64,000 nt of DNA from Pantoea sp. alder81 (GTDB lineage: Bacteria > Pseudomonadota > Gammaproteobacteria > Enterobacterales > Enterobacteriaceae), in the NCBI RefSeq assembly GCF_020179835.1, contig NZ_JAIUDA010000007.1:124001-188000 (forward strand), read 5' to 3'. The position numbers were made by a program, and so were the translations under genes. This document shows, one piece after another, positions 26,799-36,802 of the stretch; positions within the stretch are counted from its first letter, which is position 1; each line of letters starts with the position of its first letter. The notes under the pieces are model-generated. The model had not been told where the DNA came from. It was given only the letters and a program-made list of their open reading frames with translations, and made no database searches.

Positions 26799-27575
26799 AT
26801 GCTGCAGGAAACCCGCTTACATCGCATTCGAGCCCTGCTGACCACGCAGCATCAGGTCAGCACCGAGCGCATTATTAATGAGCTGGGCATTTCGCGGGAA
26901 ACAGCGCGGCGTGACATTATTGAGCTGGAAGCGCAGGGCTTAGCGCGACGGGTACACGGCGGTTTAGTGGCGGTAGATAGCCAACCGGAACCACCGCTGC
27001 AAGTGCGGCGTAGTGCTCAAGCCAAAGAGAAACGTGCGATTGCCGTGGCGGCGGCGCAGCATTTGCAGCCGGGGCAGACGTTGTTTCTCGATGCCGGTAC
27101 CACCACCACCATGCTGGCGGAACAGCTGCGCAGCATGTCCGGCTTGACCATCATCACCAACAGCTTGCAGGCCGCGCTGGCGCTGAGCGCCGCCGAAGAG
27201 CATGAAACGCTGAACAATCAGGTGATTTTGCTCGGTGGGATGATGATGGCGGGCGCGCAGCAGACGCGTGGAGAAATCACGGTCGGCGAGATTTACCGCT
27301 ATCGCGCCGACGTCGCGCTGCTGTCACCGGTCGGTATTGATGCGAAAAATGGTGCCAGTAGTTTCCATCCGCATGAAGCGGCGATCGCCCGCGCCATGGT
27401 GCAGCAGGCTACGCGCACCCTGTTACTGGCCGATCACAGCAAGCTGGGGGTGATGAGCCGCACGGTGTACGCGCCGATTAATGAAGTGGATTTGCTGATT
27501 TGCGACAACGGCCTAGCCAAAGCAGGGGCATTAACCGCGCTCCAGCAGGCGCTACCGCAAGTGCAGGTGGTTTAA
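26799..27575 (+). CDS. DeoR/GlpR-family transcriptional regulator
   Basis: Regulator of 258 residues. Seen: N-terminal DeoR helix-turn-helix (RIRALLTTQHQVSTERI, then LGISRETARRDIIELE) with the RVHGGLV turn, and a sugar-phosphate-isomerase-like sensor domain (LFLDAGTTTTMLAEQL, VILLGGMM, LLADHSKLG). The sensor fold generally binds phosphorylated small molecules. Divergent from the PLP enzyme and probably its repressor. Its stop codon overlaps the stop of the converging PtuB gene (TTAA). Confidence 0.88.
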   Translation: MLQETRLHRIRALLTTQHQVSTERIINELGISRETARRDIIELEAQGLARRVHGGLVAVDSQPEPPLQVRRSAQAKEKRAIAVAAAQHLQPGQTLFLDAGTTTTMLAEQLRSMSGLTIITNSLQAALALSAAEEHETLNNQVILLGGMMMAGAQQTRGEITVGEIYRYRADVALLSPVGIDAKNGASSFHPHEAAIARAMVQQATRTLLLADHSKLGVMSRTVYAPINEVDLLICDNGLAKAGALTALQQALPQVQVV

Positions 27576-28156
27576 CGGCTGAGAAAATAGCGATAGGCGA
27601 ATTCGTTGAGTTCAGCGCGATTGCCCATCGCATGCCAGATACGCAGTTGACGTAAGCGCTCTTTCTTACGCATGGGCAAGTTTAAACCGTAAGTTTCCAG
27701 CGTTATCGCGGCAGCATACTGATTTTCAGCAGAACGATCAGGCGCGACAGCAACTTCTCCATTATCGAAATTACAGATGAAGTAGTCGTCAAAATTGTAG
27801 TTGGATAAATCGGGCTTAATTAATGCTTCATGATACTTTTCACGCTTCTGGCTTTGGCACATATCACAGCAGGGAAATAAATTTCCCCAGTCAAATGCCG
27901 ATTCAGGGAACTGACTTTTAGGCTTGAAATGCTCCAGCGTTTCACGGCTTTCACTGCCAATAAATCCATCACAAAATGCACAATGATGCTGCGTCATCTC
28001 TAACAAGGCCTTGCGCACTGCTTGATAACAAGCCTCGGAAAACCAGCGAAATCGAGCTGCGGGATTTTGACTGCGCGCAATAATATACCGCGCAGTCCAA
28101 CCCTGTTGGTGCTCTTCCAGACAGCAGGGCCACGATCCGCGTTGTAATTTGAACAT
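27572..28156 (-). CDS. ptuB: Septu defence HNH endonuclease PtuB
   Basis: HNH-type nuclease of 194 residues (TIGR02646/PtuB-like). Seen: zinc-binding Cys pairs C59-x2-C62 (CAFC) and C97-x2-C100 (CDMC), the HNH core E75-H76 in TLEHFKPKS, and WGNL with Asn 92. In Septu, PtuB is the DNA- or RNA-cutting effector and PtuA the ATPase sensor. It follows ptuA by 12 bases, typical for the pair. Base composition is visibly more AT-rich than flanking genes, fitting acquisition by transfer. Confidence 0.85.
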   Translation of the reverse strand: MFKLQRGSWPCCLEEHQQGWTARYIIARSQNPAARFRWFSEACYQAVRKALLEMTQHHCAFCDGFIGSESRETLEHFKPKSQFPESAFDWGNLFPCCDMCQSQKREKYHEALIKPDLSNYNFDDYFICNFDNGEVAVAPDRSAENQYAAAITLETYGLNLPMRKKERLRQLRIWHAMGNRAELNEFAYRYFLSR

Positions 28157-28168
28157 TCCATGTTCCTC

Positions 28169-29512
28169 TTATTTGCTTAAACGACGTGCGATCTGCCGCA
28201 ACTCCATTTCAATAATCATTTCTAACTCTTCACCGCGAGCGCGCAGCCTGTCCGCTAATGACATCAGTGCGGTATCATCTTTGGGATTTAGCAAATAATC
28301 ATTACGTACGAGCTTAAATGACGTGAGTAATTTTTCAGTTTCAATATCAAAGCGCTCACCCACATCAAACACCTCTTCCAGAATGAGCTGAATGCTTTTT
28401 CCTGCCCCTGATGCGGTGGGCACGATCTCTTCAGGCACTGAAGCATCACGAAGAATATGGCGCTGAGGATCCGGCAGCCGATACACCCAGGCATCTTCTA
28501 GTGAGCCGACAACAAACGGAGAATGGGTAGAGACAAACACTTGTGCATTCGGCAATAGCTTTTGTATCGCAGGTAATATCCGGCGCTGCCATTTTGGATG
28601 TAGATGAATATCGACTTCATCAAGGAAGAGGATAATCGGTTGGGAGAAAATCTCTCGTTTCTGATTAAAGGGAATATCTTCCAGTCGTAGAGCCAGGTCT
28701 GCTACCCAGTGAATGATGGATTTCAATCCTTCCGGTAACGAATCAAACGAAATCTCGCAGCCATCCAGCAGGAATGCCACCGCTAAAGGATGACGCTGCA
28801 GTTTAAATTCGATGGAAACTTCGCAAATTTCAAAAATAAAGTCGGCGATCTTGTGCAGTGCAAATTGGTAACGTTTTACTTCTTCAGTTGAGTTATCCAG
28901 CTTTGATAAAGCAGCCTTGGTGATGTTATTGGCAATCCATTGTGCCAACAACGATGCCCTACAGGTATTTTCAAATGACAATGCTTTATCAAACGGTGAA
29001 TCGTTAATATCAACGATAGCATTGACTCTGAACTGCCCCTGGACGCTTCGACTGCCGGAATAGGCAAAGGCAGCATAGGGAAACTGGACTTGATTGATCC
29101 TGGCGAATTTATCGTAATGGCGTGAATAGCGTTCAGTCAACGTACTAAAATTTTCATCACCATAATATCTCAACCCGCCAGCGCCTGAGATTAAGGCGTA
29201 TTCACCTTTTTGTTCGCCCTGCTCTTCCAGAGAGTAAAACCCGTTGCCTGAAGCGAAGTTAAAGCCCACGTAGCTACTGTCACTCACAAACCTATTTTTT
29301 ATTAATGGATCGACAGTTTGAGAGTCAAATATTGCCGCTAACGCATATAACACTGTGCTTTTGCCACATCCATTGGGGCCGGTAAAAATATGGATCTCAG
29401 CTTTACCGACATCACGCTGTGCGCTTTCAGCAGGTGGAAAATCAAAATGAGTATTTTCAAAAACACCGATGCCTTTCAGGGTCAGGCTTTCAATACGATG
29501 AGGCTGTCGCAT
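28169..29512 (-). CDS. ptuA: Septu defence ATPase PtuA
   Basis: AAA15/OLD-like SMC-type ATPase of 447 residues. Seen: Walker A FTGPNGCGKST at about 43-53, a signature-like SLPEGLKSIIHW segment, Walker B IILFLDEVDIHLHPKWQ, H-loop FVSTHSPFVVGS. The C-terminal helical tail (after about 380) is shorter than that of large OLD nucleases and no TOPRIM domain is seen, which together with the adjacent HNH gene identifies Septu. Likely forms a PtuA oligomer that restrains PtuB until phage infection. No reverse transcriptase gene or retron RNA is visible nearby, so this is not a retron-linked version. Start at 29512 is the family-typical N terminus (RIESLTLKGIGVFEN). Confidence 0.87.
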   Translation of the reverse strand: MRQPHRIESLTLKGIGVFENTHFDFPPAESAQRDVGKAEIHIFTGPNGCGKSTVLYALAAIFDSQTVDPLIKNRFVSDSSYVGFNFASGNGFYSLEEQGEQKGEYALISGAGGLRYYGDENFSTLTERYSRHYDKFARINQVQFPYAAFAYSGSRSVQGQFRVNAIVDINDSPFDKALSFENTCRASLLAQWIANNITKAALSKLDNSTEEVKRYQFALHKIADFIFEICEVSIEFKLQRHPLAVAFLLDGCEISFDSLPEGLKSIIHWVADLALRLEDIPFNQKREIFSQPIILFLDEVDIHLHPKWQRRILPAIQKLLPNAQVFVSTHSPFVVGSLEDAWVYRLPDPQRHILRDASVPEEIVPTASGAGKSIQLILEEVFDVGERFDIETEKLLTSFKLVRNDYLLNPKDDTALMSLADRLRARGEELEMIIEMELRQIARRLSK

Positions 29513-29544
29513 TGCATCACATCCTTGTGGTGAATTCTGTTTCG

Positions 29545-30369
29545 TTAAACCAGGCGCTGCGGATGGCTGTACACCGTGGCGCGTCCCGGCTTACTAAACC
29601 CTATCAGCGTTAAATTACAACGCTCGGCGACCTCAACTGCGAGCTGGGTCGCAGCGGATACCGCAAATAAAATCTCCACGCCGCACATCGCGGATTTCTG
29701 CACCATCTCATAGCTGGCACGGCTGGAGACCAGCACCGCGCCCTGCTGCCACGGCTGCTGGCTGCGATGCCCTAGCAGTTTATCCAGCGCCACGTGGCGC
29801 CCGACATCCTCACAACCACCGAGCAATTCACCCTGCGGTGACATCCATGCCGCCGCATGCGTGCATCCGGTGAGATTGCCGATAGGTTGGTAATCTCGCA
29901 GTTGCCCCAGTCCGATATCAAGGTTCGCCAGATCGAAAGTTTGGGTAAAAGGCAGCGGCTGCAGCGGTTTACCAATCTGGTCGAGTTGTTCCACGCCACA
30001 CACGCCGCAGCCGGTTCTGCCCGCCATGGCACGGCGCTGCTCTTTAAGCGCCATAAAGCGGCGGCTGGAGAGTTCGATCTGCACTTCGATGCCGTTGCAG
30101 CCGGGCACCACATCCATGCCGAAGATCTCATCGTGCTTATCAATGATGCCTTCCGAGAGCGAGAAACCGAGCGCAAACGCCTCGAGATCGTTGGGCGTGG
30201 CCATCATCACCACATGCGAAATGCCGTTATACACCAGCGCGATCGGCACCTCTTGCGCCAGCCAGTCGGTTTCCGCCGTGCTGATATCACGCCGCTGGCG
30301 CACCTGCGCCTGCACTGCGCCTGAGATCTCACTCACACTCTGATGACTTTCCTGTGCTTTAACTTTCAC
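29545..30369 (-). CDS. fdhD: Formate dehydrogenase accessory sulfurtransferase FdhD
   Basis: Cytoplasmic sulfurtransferase, about 274 residues, that carries sulfur from IscS to the Mo-bis-MGD cofactor of formate dehydrogenases. Seen: [20 protein letters not shown] core ([19 protein letters not shown], in part), the CGVCG active-site loop in [19 protein letters not shown] and [15 protein letters not shown], and [12 protein letters not shown]. Two starts are possible: GTG at 30369 has GAGG eight bases upstream and gives near E. coli length (277); ATG at 30396 has no ribosome site. I take the GTG. Divergent from fdoG across about 140 bases. Confidence 0.93.
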   Translation of the reverse strand: MKVKAQESHQSVSEISGAVQAQVRQRRDISTAETDWLAQEVPIALVYNGISHVVMMATPNDLEAFALGFSLSEGIIDKHDEIFGMDVVPGCNGIEVQIELSSRRFMALKEQRRAMAGRTGCGVCGVEQLDQIGKPLQPLPFTQTFDLANLDIGLGQLRDYQPIGNLTGCTHAAAWMSPQGELLGGCEDVGRHVALDKLLGHRSQQPWQQGAVLVSSRASYEMVQKSAMCGVEILFAVSAATQLAVEVAERCNLTLIGFSKPGRATVYSHPQRLV

Positions 30370-30513
30370 TTTGCTCGCCTCGGACAACAACCTCATTAAA
30401 GCAGTGGTATTATTTCGCTGCTATTCTCACACTGTTAGTTGGGTCATTGTGAACCGCGGCCCAACGCATCGCAAAACTAAAAATGTGAAGTAATGTCGAC
30501 TCAAGGATTAACC

Positions 30514-33500
30514 ATGAACGTCAGCCGAAGAAAATTCTTCAAGATTTGTGCTGGCGGTATGGCAGGGACATCGGCAGCACTGCTCGGCTTTACGCCGGAT
30601 GTGGCGCTGGCGGAAACACGACAGTACAAGCTGCTGCGTGCCCGCGAAACCCGTAACACCTGCACCTACTGCTCAGTGGGCTGTGGCTTATTAATGTACA
30701 GCCTCGGTGACGGCGCGAAAAACGCCAAAGAGACCATTTTCCACATTGAAGGGGATCCGGACCATCCGGTGAGTCGTGGTGCATTGTGCCCGAAAGGCGC
30801 GGGTCTGCTCGACTTTATTCACAGCGAAAGCCGCTTAAAATACCCTGAGTATCGCGCGCCAGGCTCCGATAAATGGCAGCGCATTAGCTGGGACGATGCC
30901 TTTGATCGCATCGCTAAACTGCTGAAAACTGACCGTGATGCCAACTTTATCGCGCAAAATGCTGCAGGCGTGACCGTTAATCGCTGGCTGAGCACCGGCA
31001 TGTTATGTGCTTCAGCCTCCAGCAATGAAACCGGCTACTTAACCCAGAAATTTACCCGATCGCTCGGCATGCTAGCGGTCGACAACCAGGCACGCGTTTG
31101 ACACGGACCAACGGTAGCAAGTCTTGCTCCAACATTTGGTCGCGGTGCGATGACCAACCACTGGGTCGACATCCGTAATGCCAATCTGATCGTTGTGATG
31201 GGTGGCAACGCCGCTGAAGCGCATCCTGTGGGATTCCGCTGGGCGATGGAAGCCAAGATTCACAACAAAGCGAAATTGATTGTTATCGATCCACGCTTCA
31301 CGCGTACGGCATCGGTGGCAGACTTTTACACGCCAATTCGTTCCGGCACCGACATCGCCTTCCTGTCGGGCGTGCTGCTGTGGCTGATGCAAAATGACAA
31401 AATCCAGCATGAATATGTGCAGGCGTACACTAACGCCAGCCTGATCGTGCGCGAGGATTATCATTTCGACGATGGCCTGTTCAGCGGCTACGACGAAGAG
31501 AATCGCAAATACGACAAAACCAGCTGGAACTACGAGCTGGGCGAGGACGGCTTTGCCAAACGCGATGACAGCCTGCAGCATCCGCGCTGTGTGTGGAACC
31601 TGCTGAAGCAACACGTTAGCCGCTACACGCCAGAGATGGTGTCACGCATCTGTGGCACGCCAAAAGAGGACTTCCTGCACGTCTGCGAGCTGATTGGTGA
31701 AACCAGCGCACGCGATCGCACCACCTCGTTCCTGTATGCTCTCGGCTGGACGCAGCACTCGGTCGGTGCGCAGAACATCCGCACCATGGCGATGATCCAA
31801 CTGCTGCTTGGCAACATGGGCATGGCGGGCGGCGGTGTGAATGCATTGCGTGGTCACTCTAATATCCAGGGGCTGACCGACCTCGGACTGCTGTCACAGA
31901 GCCTGACCGGCTATATGACACTGCCGTCAGAGAAACAGACCGATCTGCCAACCTACCTCGCTGCTAACACCCCGAAAGCCACCCTGCCCGGGCAGGTGAA
32001 CTACTGGAGCAACTACCCGAAATTCTTTGTCAGCATGATGAAAGCCTTCTTTGGCGACAAAGCGCAGGCCGAGAACAGCTGGGGCTTCGACTGGTTACCG
32101 AAGTGGGACAAAGGTTACGACGTGCTGCAGTACTTCGAGATGATGTCGCAAGGCAAAGTGAATGGCTATCTGTGCCAGGGCTTTAACCCGGTGGCGTCGT
32201 TCCCGAACAAACGCAAAGTGATCGCCTCGCTGTCGAAGCTCAAATTCCTGGTGACCATTGACCCACTCAACACCGAGACCTCGACCTTCTGGCAGAACCA
32301 CGGCGAGTTCAACGATGTTGATCCGGCGAAGATTCAGACCGAAGTGTTCCGACTGCCCTCCACCTGCTTCGCGGAAGAGAACGGTTCGATCGTCAATTCC
32401 GGACGCTGGCTGCAGTGGCACTTCAAAGGTCAGGATGCGCCGGGCGAAGCGCTGAATGACGGTGAAATCCTCTCTGGCATCTATAGCCGTCTGCGCAAAA
32501 TGTACGCCAGTGAAGGCGGTGCCTTGCCCGAGCAGGTGCTGAACATGACCTGGAACTACCAGACGCCAGACAATCCGGCATCCGAAGAAGTGGCAATGGA
32601 GAGCAACGGCAAAGCGCTGGCAGATGTTTTTGATGACAAAGGCACGCTGCTGGTGAAAAAAGGCCAGCAGCTCAGCAGTTTTGCGCAGTTGAAAGATGAT
32701 GGCAGCACCAGCAGCGGCTGCTGGATTTTCGCCGGAAGCTGGACGCCGGACGGCAACCAGATGGCGCGGCGTGATAACACCGATCCGAGTGGTTTGGGCA
32801 ACACGCTGAACTGGAGTTGGGCGTGGCCGCTCAATCGCCGCATCCTCTACAACCGCGCATCGGCCGACCCGCAAGGGAATCCGTGGGATCCGAAACGGCA
32901 GATCCTCAAGTGGGATGGCAGTAAATGGGGCGGGATGGATATTCCGGACTACAGCACCGCCGCACCGGGCAGCAATGTCGGACCGTTTATCATGCAGCCT
33001 GAAGGGATGGGCCGCCTGTTCGCGCTCGATAAAATGGCTGAAGGGCCGTTCCCTGAACATTACGAGCCGTTTGAAACCCCGCTCGGCACTAACCCACTGC
33101 ACCCGAACGTGATTTCGAATCCGGCAGCACGCGTGTTCAAAGACGATCTGGCGTCGATGGGTAAAGCCGAGCAGTTCCCGTATGTCGGCACCACCTATCG
33201 CCTCACCGAGCATTTCCACTACTGGACCAAGCATGCGTTGCTGAATGCCATCGCGCAGCCGGAACAGTTCGTGGAGATTGGCGAGAAGCTGGCCAACAAG
33301 CTGGGCATCGTGCAGGGCGATACGGTGAAAGTCAGCTCCAATCGCGGCTACATCAAAGCCAAAGCGGTGGTCACCAAACGCCTGCGTCCGCTCGATGTGG
33401 ATGGCAGAACCGTCGATACCATCGGCATTCCGATTCACTGGGGTTATCAAGGCATTGCGAAGAAAGGCTTTATCGCCAATACCCTGACGCCGTTTGTCGG

Positions 33501-33561
33501 TGATGCCAACACGCAAACGCCGGAGTTTAAGGCGTTTCTGGTCAATGTAGAGAAGGTGTAG
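30514..33561 (+). CDS. fdoG: Formate dehydrogenase-O alpha subunit, selenoprotein
   Basis: Catalytic subunit of the periplasm-facing respiratory formate dehydrogenase, 1015 residues, read through an in-frame TGA at 31099-31101 as selenocysteine 196 (ARV-Sec-HGPTV). Seen: twin-arginine signal SRRKFFKICAGG, the 4Fe-4S Cys set CTYCSVGCG, molybdopterin-binding segments throughout and the bacterial SECIS hairpin right after the TGA. Almost every block matches E. coli FdoG, including the Sec position. Start at 30514 follows AAGGA; a further ATG at 30493 is not conserved. A standard gene caller would split it in two at the TGA. Confidence 0.97.
31099..31133 (+). other. Selenocysteine codon and bacterial SECIS hairpin
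   Basis: TGA at 31099-31101 followed after 11 bases by GG-T-AGCAA-GTC-TTGCT-CC (31113-31130). The stem has the bulged U on its 5' side and a short GU-containing apical loop, as SelB requires. SelB is encoded 7 kb downstream and tRNA-Sec at 63.7 kb. Confidence 0.93.
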
Positions 33562-33571
33562 GAGAACGTAG

Positions 33572-34465
33572 ATGGCTTATCAATCGCAAGACATTATCCG
33601 CCGCTCCGCCACCAATGGTTTCACGCCTGCCCCGCAGGCGCGTAATCATCAGCAGGAGGTGGCGAAGCTGATCGACGTCACCACCTGTATTGGCTGCAAA
33701 GCCTGCCAGGTGGCGTGTTCAGAGTGGAACGACATCCGCGATGAAGTCGGGCATAACGTGGGGGTGTATGACAACCCAGCGGATTTAACTGCCAAATCCT
33801 GGACGGTGATGCGCTTCTCAGAAGTGGAAGAACACGGCAAGTTAGAGTGGCTTATTCGCAAGGATGGCTGCATGCACTGCGCCGATCCCGGCTGCCTGAA
33901 AGCTTGTCCTTCTGAAGGCGCGATTATTCAGTATGCCAACGGCATCGTCGATTTTCAGTCGGAACAATGCATTGGCTGCGGCTACTGCATTGCCGGTTGT
34001 CCGTTTGACGTGCCACGTCTGAATAAAGACGACAACCGCGTGTATAAGTGCACACTGTGCGTCGATCGTGTCAATGTTGGTCAGGAACCGGCCTGTGTGA
34101 AAACCTGTCCGACGGGCGCGATTCATTTCGGCAGTAAAACCGATATGCAGGCGCTGGCGGGCGAACGCGTGGCGGAGCTGAATACCCGCGGATATGCCAA
34201 TGCCGGCTTGTACGATCCGGAAGGTGTCGGCGGCACGCATGTCATGTACGTGCTGCATCATGCAGACAAACCGCAGCTCTATCACGGCTTACCGGAGAAT
34301 CCGAGCATCAGTCCGGCGGTGACCTTCTGGAAAGGGATCTGGAAGCCGCTGGCGGCCATCGGTTTCGCCGCCACTTTCGCTGCCTCGGTATTCCACTACG
34401 TCGGCGTCGGGCCGAACCGGGTGGAAGAGGATGAGGACCCGCACGAAAAAGAGGAGCGCGAATGA
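33572..34465 (+). CDS. fdoH: Formate dehydrogenase-O iron-sulfur beta subunit
   Basis: Electron-transfer subunit of 297 residues (E. coli FdoH 300). Seen: four ferredoxin-type Cys clusters ([50 protein letters not shown] with CVKTCPTGA) and a single C-terminal membrane helix near residues 255-280 that anchors it to the periplasmic side. Passes electrons from FdoG to haem of FdoI. RBS AGGAGA; starts 10 bases after fdoG. Confidence 0.97.
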   Translation: MAYQSQDIIRRSATNGFTPAPQARNHQQEVAKLIDVTTCIGCKACQVACSEWNDIRDEVGHNVGVYDNPADLTAKSWTVMRFSEVEEHGKLEWLIRKDGCMHCADPGCLKACPSEGAIIQYANGIVDFQSEQCIGCGYCIAGCPFDVPRLNKDDNRVYKCTLCVDRVNVGQEPACVKTCPTGAIHFGSKTDMQALAGERVAELNTRGYANAGLYDPEGVGGTHVMYVLHHADKPQLYHGLPENPSISPAVTFWKGIWKPLAAIGFAATFAASVFHYVGVGPNRVEEDEDPHEKEERE

Positions 34466-35106
34466 TGAAAAAGCGCGATCGTCTGGTGCGTTACAGCGCA
34501 CCGGAACGCATCAATCACTGGATTGTGGCGTTCTGTTTTGTTCTGGCGGCCCTGAGCGGGCTGGGTTTCTTCTTCCCCTCGTTTAACTGGCTGATGCACG
34601 TGCTGGGTACGCCACAACTGGCGCGTATCCTGCATCCGTTTGTCGGCGTGGTGATGTTTGCTGCTTTTCTCATCATGTTTTTGCGCTACTGGAAACAGAA
34701 TCTGATTAATCGCGAAGACCTGATCTGGGCGAAAAACATCAATAAGATCGTACGCAATGAAGAGGTGGGTGATACCGGCAAATACAACTTCGGGCAGAAG
34801 TGTGTGTTCTGGGCTGCTATCATCAGCTTAGTCTTGCTGCTGGCGAGCGGAGTGATTATCTGGCGCCCTTACTTCGCTGGTGCCTTTACGATTCCGCTGA
34901 TTCGCGCCGCTTTGGTGGTGCATTCGGTTTCAGCTGTGGCATTAATCGTGGTAATCATGGTGCACATCTACGCGGCCCTGTGGGTCAAAGGCACCATTAC
35001 TGCCATGGTTGAGGGCTGGGTGCCGGCCGCGTGGGCGAAGAAACATCATCCACGCTGGTATCGTGAGCAGCGCCAACGCCAAACACAACAGGAAAAACGT
35101 CCCTGA
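34462..35106 (+). CDS. fdoI: Formate dehydrogenase-O cytochrome b556 gamma subunit
   Basis: Membrane cytochrome b of 214 residues with four helices; reduces quinone with electrons from formate. Seen: [17 protein letters not shown] with a haem-ligand His, [22 protein letters not shown] and [14 protein letters not shown], which carry the other His ligands. It overlaps the fdoH stop by four bases (ATGATG); the second ATG (34465) would align with E. coli MKRRDT and is equally possible. Same operon as fdoGH and fdhE. Confidence 0.96.
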   Translation: MMKKRDRLVRYSAPERINHWIVAFCFVLAALSGLGFFFPSFNWLMHVLGTPQLARILHPFVGVVMFAAFLIMFLRYWKQNLINREDLIWAKNINKIVRNEEVGDTGKYNFGQKCVFWAAIISLVLLLASGVIIWRPYFAGAFTIPLIRAALVVHSVSAVALIVVIMVHIYAALWVKGTITAMVEGWVPAAWAKKHHPRWYREQRQRQTQQEKRP

Positions 35107-36032
35107 TGAGTATTCGCATTATCCCGCAGGACCAGCTGGAGAAAGGCGAAAAAAACACGGCGGAACAGGTTCCGCCGCTGCTTTTTCCTAGGCTGAAAAA
35201 TCTGTATAGCCGCCGTGCGGCGCGTTTACGTGAGCTGGCCGCGAAGAATCCGCTGGGCGATTATCTGCGCTTTGCCGCGGTGATCGCGCAAGCGCAGGAC
35301 ATCGTGCTGTACGATCATCCGCTGCAACTCGATTTGCGCCAGCGTTTGGCTGAAAGCGCCGAACAGGGCAAGCCACCGCTTGATATCCACACTTATCCCC
35401 GCGATGCCCACTGGCAGCGTCTGCTGCATTCGCTAATTGCCGAGTTAAAACCCGAGATGAGCGGCCAGGCATTGGCGGTGCTCGAGAACCTGGAAAAAGC
35501 CTCCTCTTCCGAGCTGGAAGGCCTGGCCAGCGCACTTCTGGAGGGCGATTTTGCACAGGTCAGCAGCGATAAATCCCCGTTTATCTGGGCAGCGCTTTCC
35601 ATCTATTGGGCGCAGATGGCGGCGCTGATCCCCGGTAAAGCCCGCGCAGAATACGGTGAGCATCGTCAATTCTGCCCGGTGTGCGCCAGCGTGCCGGTCA
35701 CCAGCGTGGTGCATATGGATGTGGGCCAGCAGGGGCTGCGTTATTTACACTGTAATCTGTGTGAAAGTGAATGGTATGTGGTGCGCAGTAAGTGCTCCAA
35801 CTGCGAGCAAACGCGCGATTTGCACTACTGGTCACTCGACAGCGAAAAAGCCGCGGTGAAAGCCGAAAGCTGTGGCGACTGTGGCACCTATTTGAAGATG
35901 CTGTATCAGGAGAAGGATCCAGCGGTAGAACCGGTGGCCGATGATTTGGCTTCGCTGGTGCTGGATGCGCGCATGGAGCAAGAAGGCTTTGCCCGTAGCA
36001 GCCTGAATCCGTTTATGTTTCCAGGGGATTAA
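35106..36032 (+). CDS. fdhE: Formate dehydrogenase accessory protein FdhE
   Basis: Cytoplasmic maturation protein of 308 residues (E. coli 309) needed for active respiratory formate dehydrogenase, thought to act before Tat export. Seen: N-terminal [13 protein letters not shown], then in the C-terminal half four CxxC rubredoxin-like motifs ([38 protein letters not shown] in part) that bind iron. One-base overlap with fdoI (TGATG). In E. coli it is likewise the last gene of fdoGHI-fdhE. Confidence 0.96.
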   Translation: MSIRIIPQDQLEKGEKNTAEQVPPLLFPRLKNLYSRRAARLRELAAKNPLGDYLRFAAVIAQAQDIVLYDHPLQLDLRQRLAESAEQGKPPLDIHTYPRDAHWQRLLHSLIAELKPEMSGQALAVLENLEKASSSELEGLASALLEGDFAQVSSDKSPFIWAALSIYWAQMAALIPGKARAEYGEHRQFCPVCASVPVTSVVHMDVGQQGLRYLHCNLCESEWYVVRSKCSNCEQTRDLHYWSLDSEKAAVKAESCGDCGTYLKMLYQEKDPAVEPVADDLASLVLDARMEQEGFARSSLNPFMFPGD

Positions 36033-36046
36033 TACGCTGAATTCCC

Positions 36047-36137
36047 GGTGCGCATGAATGCACACCCTACGGTTCGTAGAGTCGCTATTTATGTTGACCA
36101 CAAACTAGCAATGGTAGGGGCGCCATTTATGGCGACC
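36047..36137. repeat. Bipartite palindromic repeat, copy B (three hairpins)
   Basis: GGTGCGCATGAATGCACACC-CTACGG, then a decayed AGTCGCTATTTATGTTGACC, then GTAGGGGCGCCATTTATGGCGACC. The first and last are the hairpin 1 and hairpin 2 units seen at 25.19 and 53.27 kb; the middle is a degenerate hairpin 2. Lies in the 150-base gap between fdhE and yibF. Confidence 0.7.
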
Positions 36138-36182
36138 GTGATCTGAGCCGCACACAACCATCATTCAACATGGAGGCGTTCA

Positions 36183-36794
36183 ATGAAACTGATTGGCAGC
36201 TACACCAGCCCTTTTGTACGCAAAATCTCGGTGATCCTGTTGGAAAAAGGCCTGGTGTTCGAATTTGTTAACCAGTCGCCATGGGTGGAAGACAGTCACG
36301 TGCCGCACTATAACCCCTTGGGTAAAGTGCCGGCGCTGGTCGATGATAACCATCTCACCTGGTTTGACTCCTCGATTATCGCCCAGGTGATCGAACTGCG
36401 CGGTGACACCCCTGCTCTGTTGCCGGATGATGCCCTGCTCTCTCTGCAAGTGCGCCAGCTGGAAAAGCTCGCCGATGGCATTAACGATGCCGCCGTAATG
36501 ATTGTCCGCGAGCAAATGCGCCCCGGCGATCAGCAATCCGAAGAAGTGCTGCTGCGCAATCGCGAGAAAATTCTGCGCGGGTTGGATGCACTGGAAACGG
36601 CGGCGGCACAGGGCGAGTTGATGAACAACGGCACGCTCAATCTGGCCGATATCGCGACTGGCTGCATGATTGGCTATCTCAATTTCCGCCGTGTGCTGCC
36701 CAACTGGTGCGTGAATCGCCCGGCGTTGATCAAACTGGCCGATACGTTGTTTGCACGGGAGAGTTTTGCCCGCACCGTTCCGCCTTCCAGCTAA
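36183..36794 (+). CDS. yibF: Glutathione S-transferase-like protein YibF
   Basis: GST-fold protein of 203 residues. Seen: thioredoxin-like N domain [20 protein letters not shown] with the Ser-Pro-Phe active-site region at 9-11, the cis-Pro region [10 protein letters not shown], and [10 protein letters not shown] for glutathione gamma-glutamyl binding; helical C domain from about 90. Substrate unknown; E. coli YibF binds glutathione and also lies next to selAB. RBS GGAGG. Confidence 0.93.
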   Translation: MKLIGSYTSPFVRKISVILLEKGLVFEFVNQSPWVEDSHVPHYNPLGKVPALVDDNHLTWFDSSIIAQVIELRGDTPALLPDDALLSLQVRQLEKLADGINDAAVMIVREQMRPGDQQSEEVLLRNREKILRGLDALETAAAQGELMNNGTLNLADIATGCMIGYLNFRRVLPNWCVNRPALIKLADTLFARESFARTVPPSS

Positions 36795-36802
36795 GTCAGA
36801 AA

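Noticed and set aside
28169..29512. Retron-linked Septu or OLD-family nuclease
   Set aside because: No reverse transcriptase gene or msr/msd-like RNA is seen nearby, and the ATPase lacks a visible TOPRIM domain while an HNH partner follows.
32095..33516. 473-codon minus-strand frame opposite fdoG
   Set aside because: Antisense shadow of a conserved gene; no recognisable protein.
31102..33561. fdoG split into two genes or a pseudogene
   Set aside because: The interrupting codon is UGA at the known Sec position with a SECIS hairpin, and SelA, SelB and selC are present.
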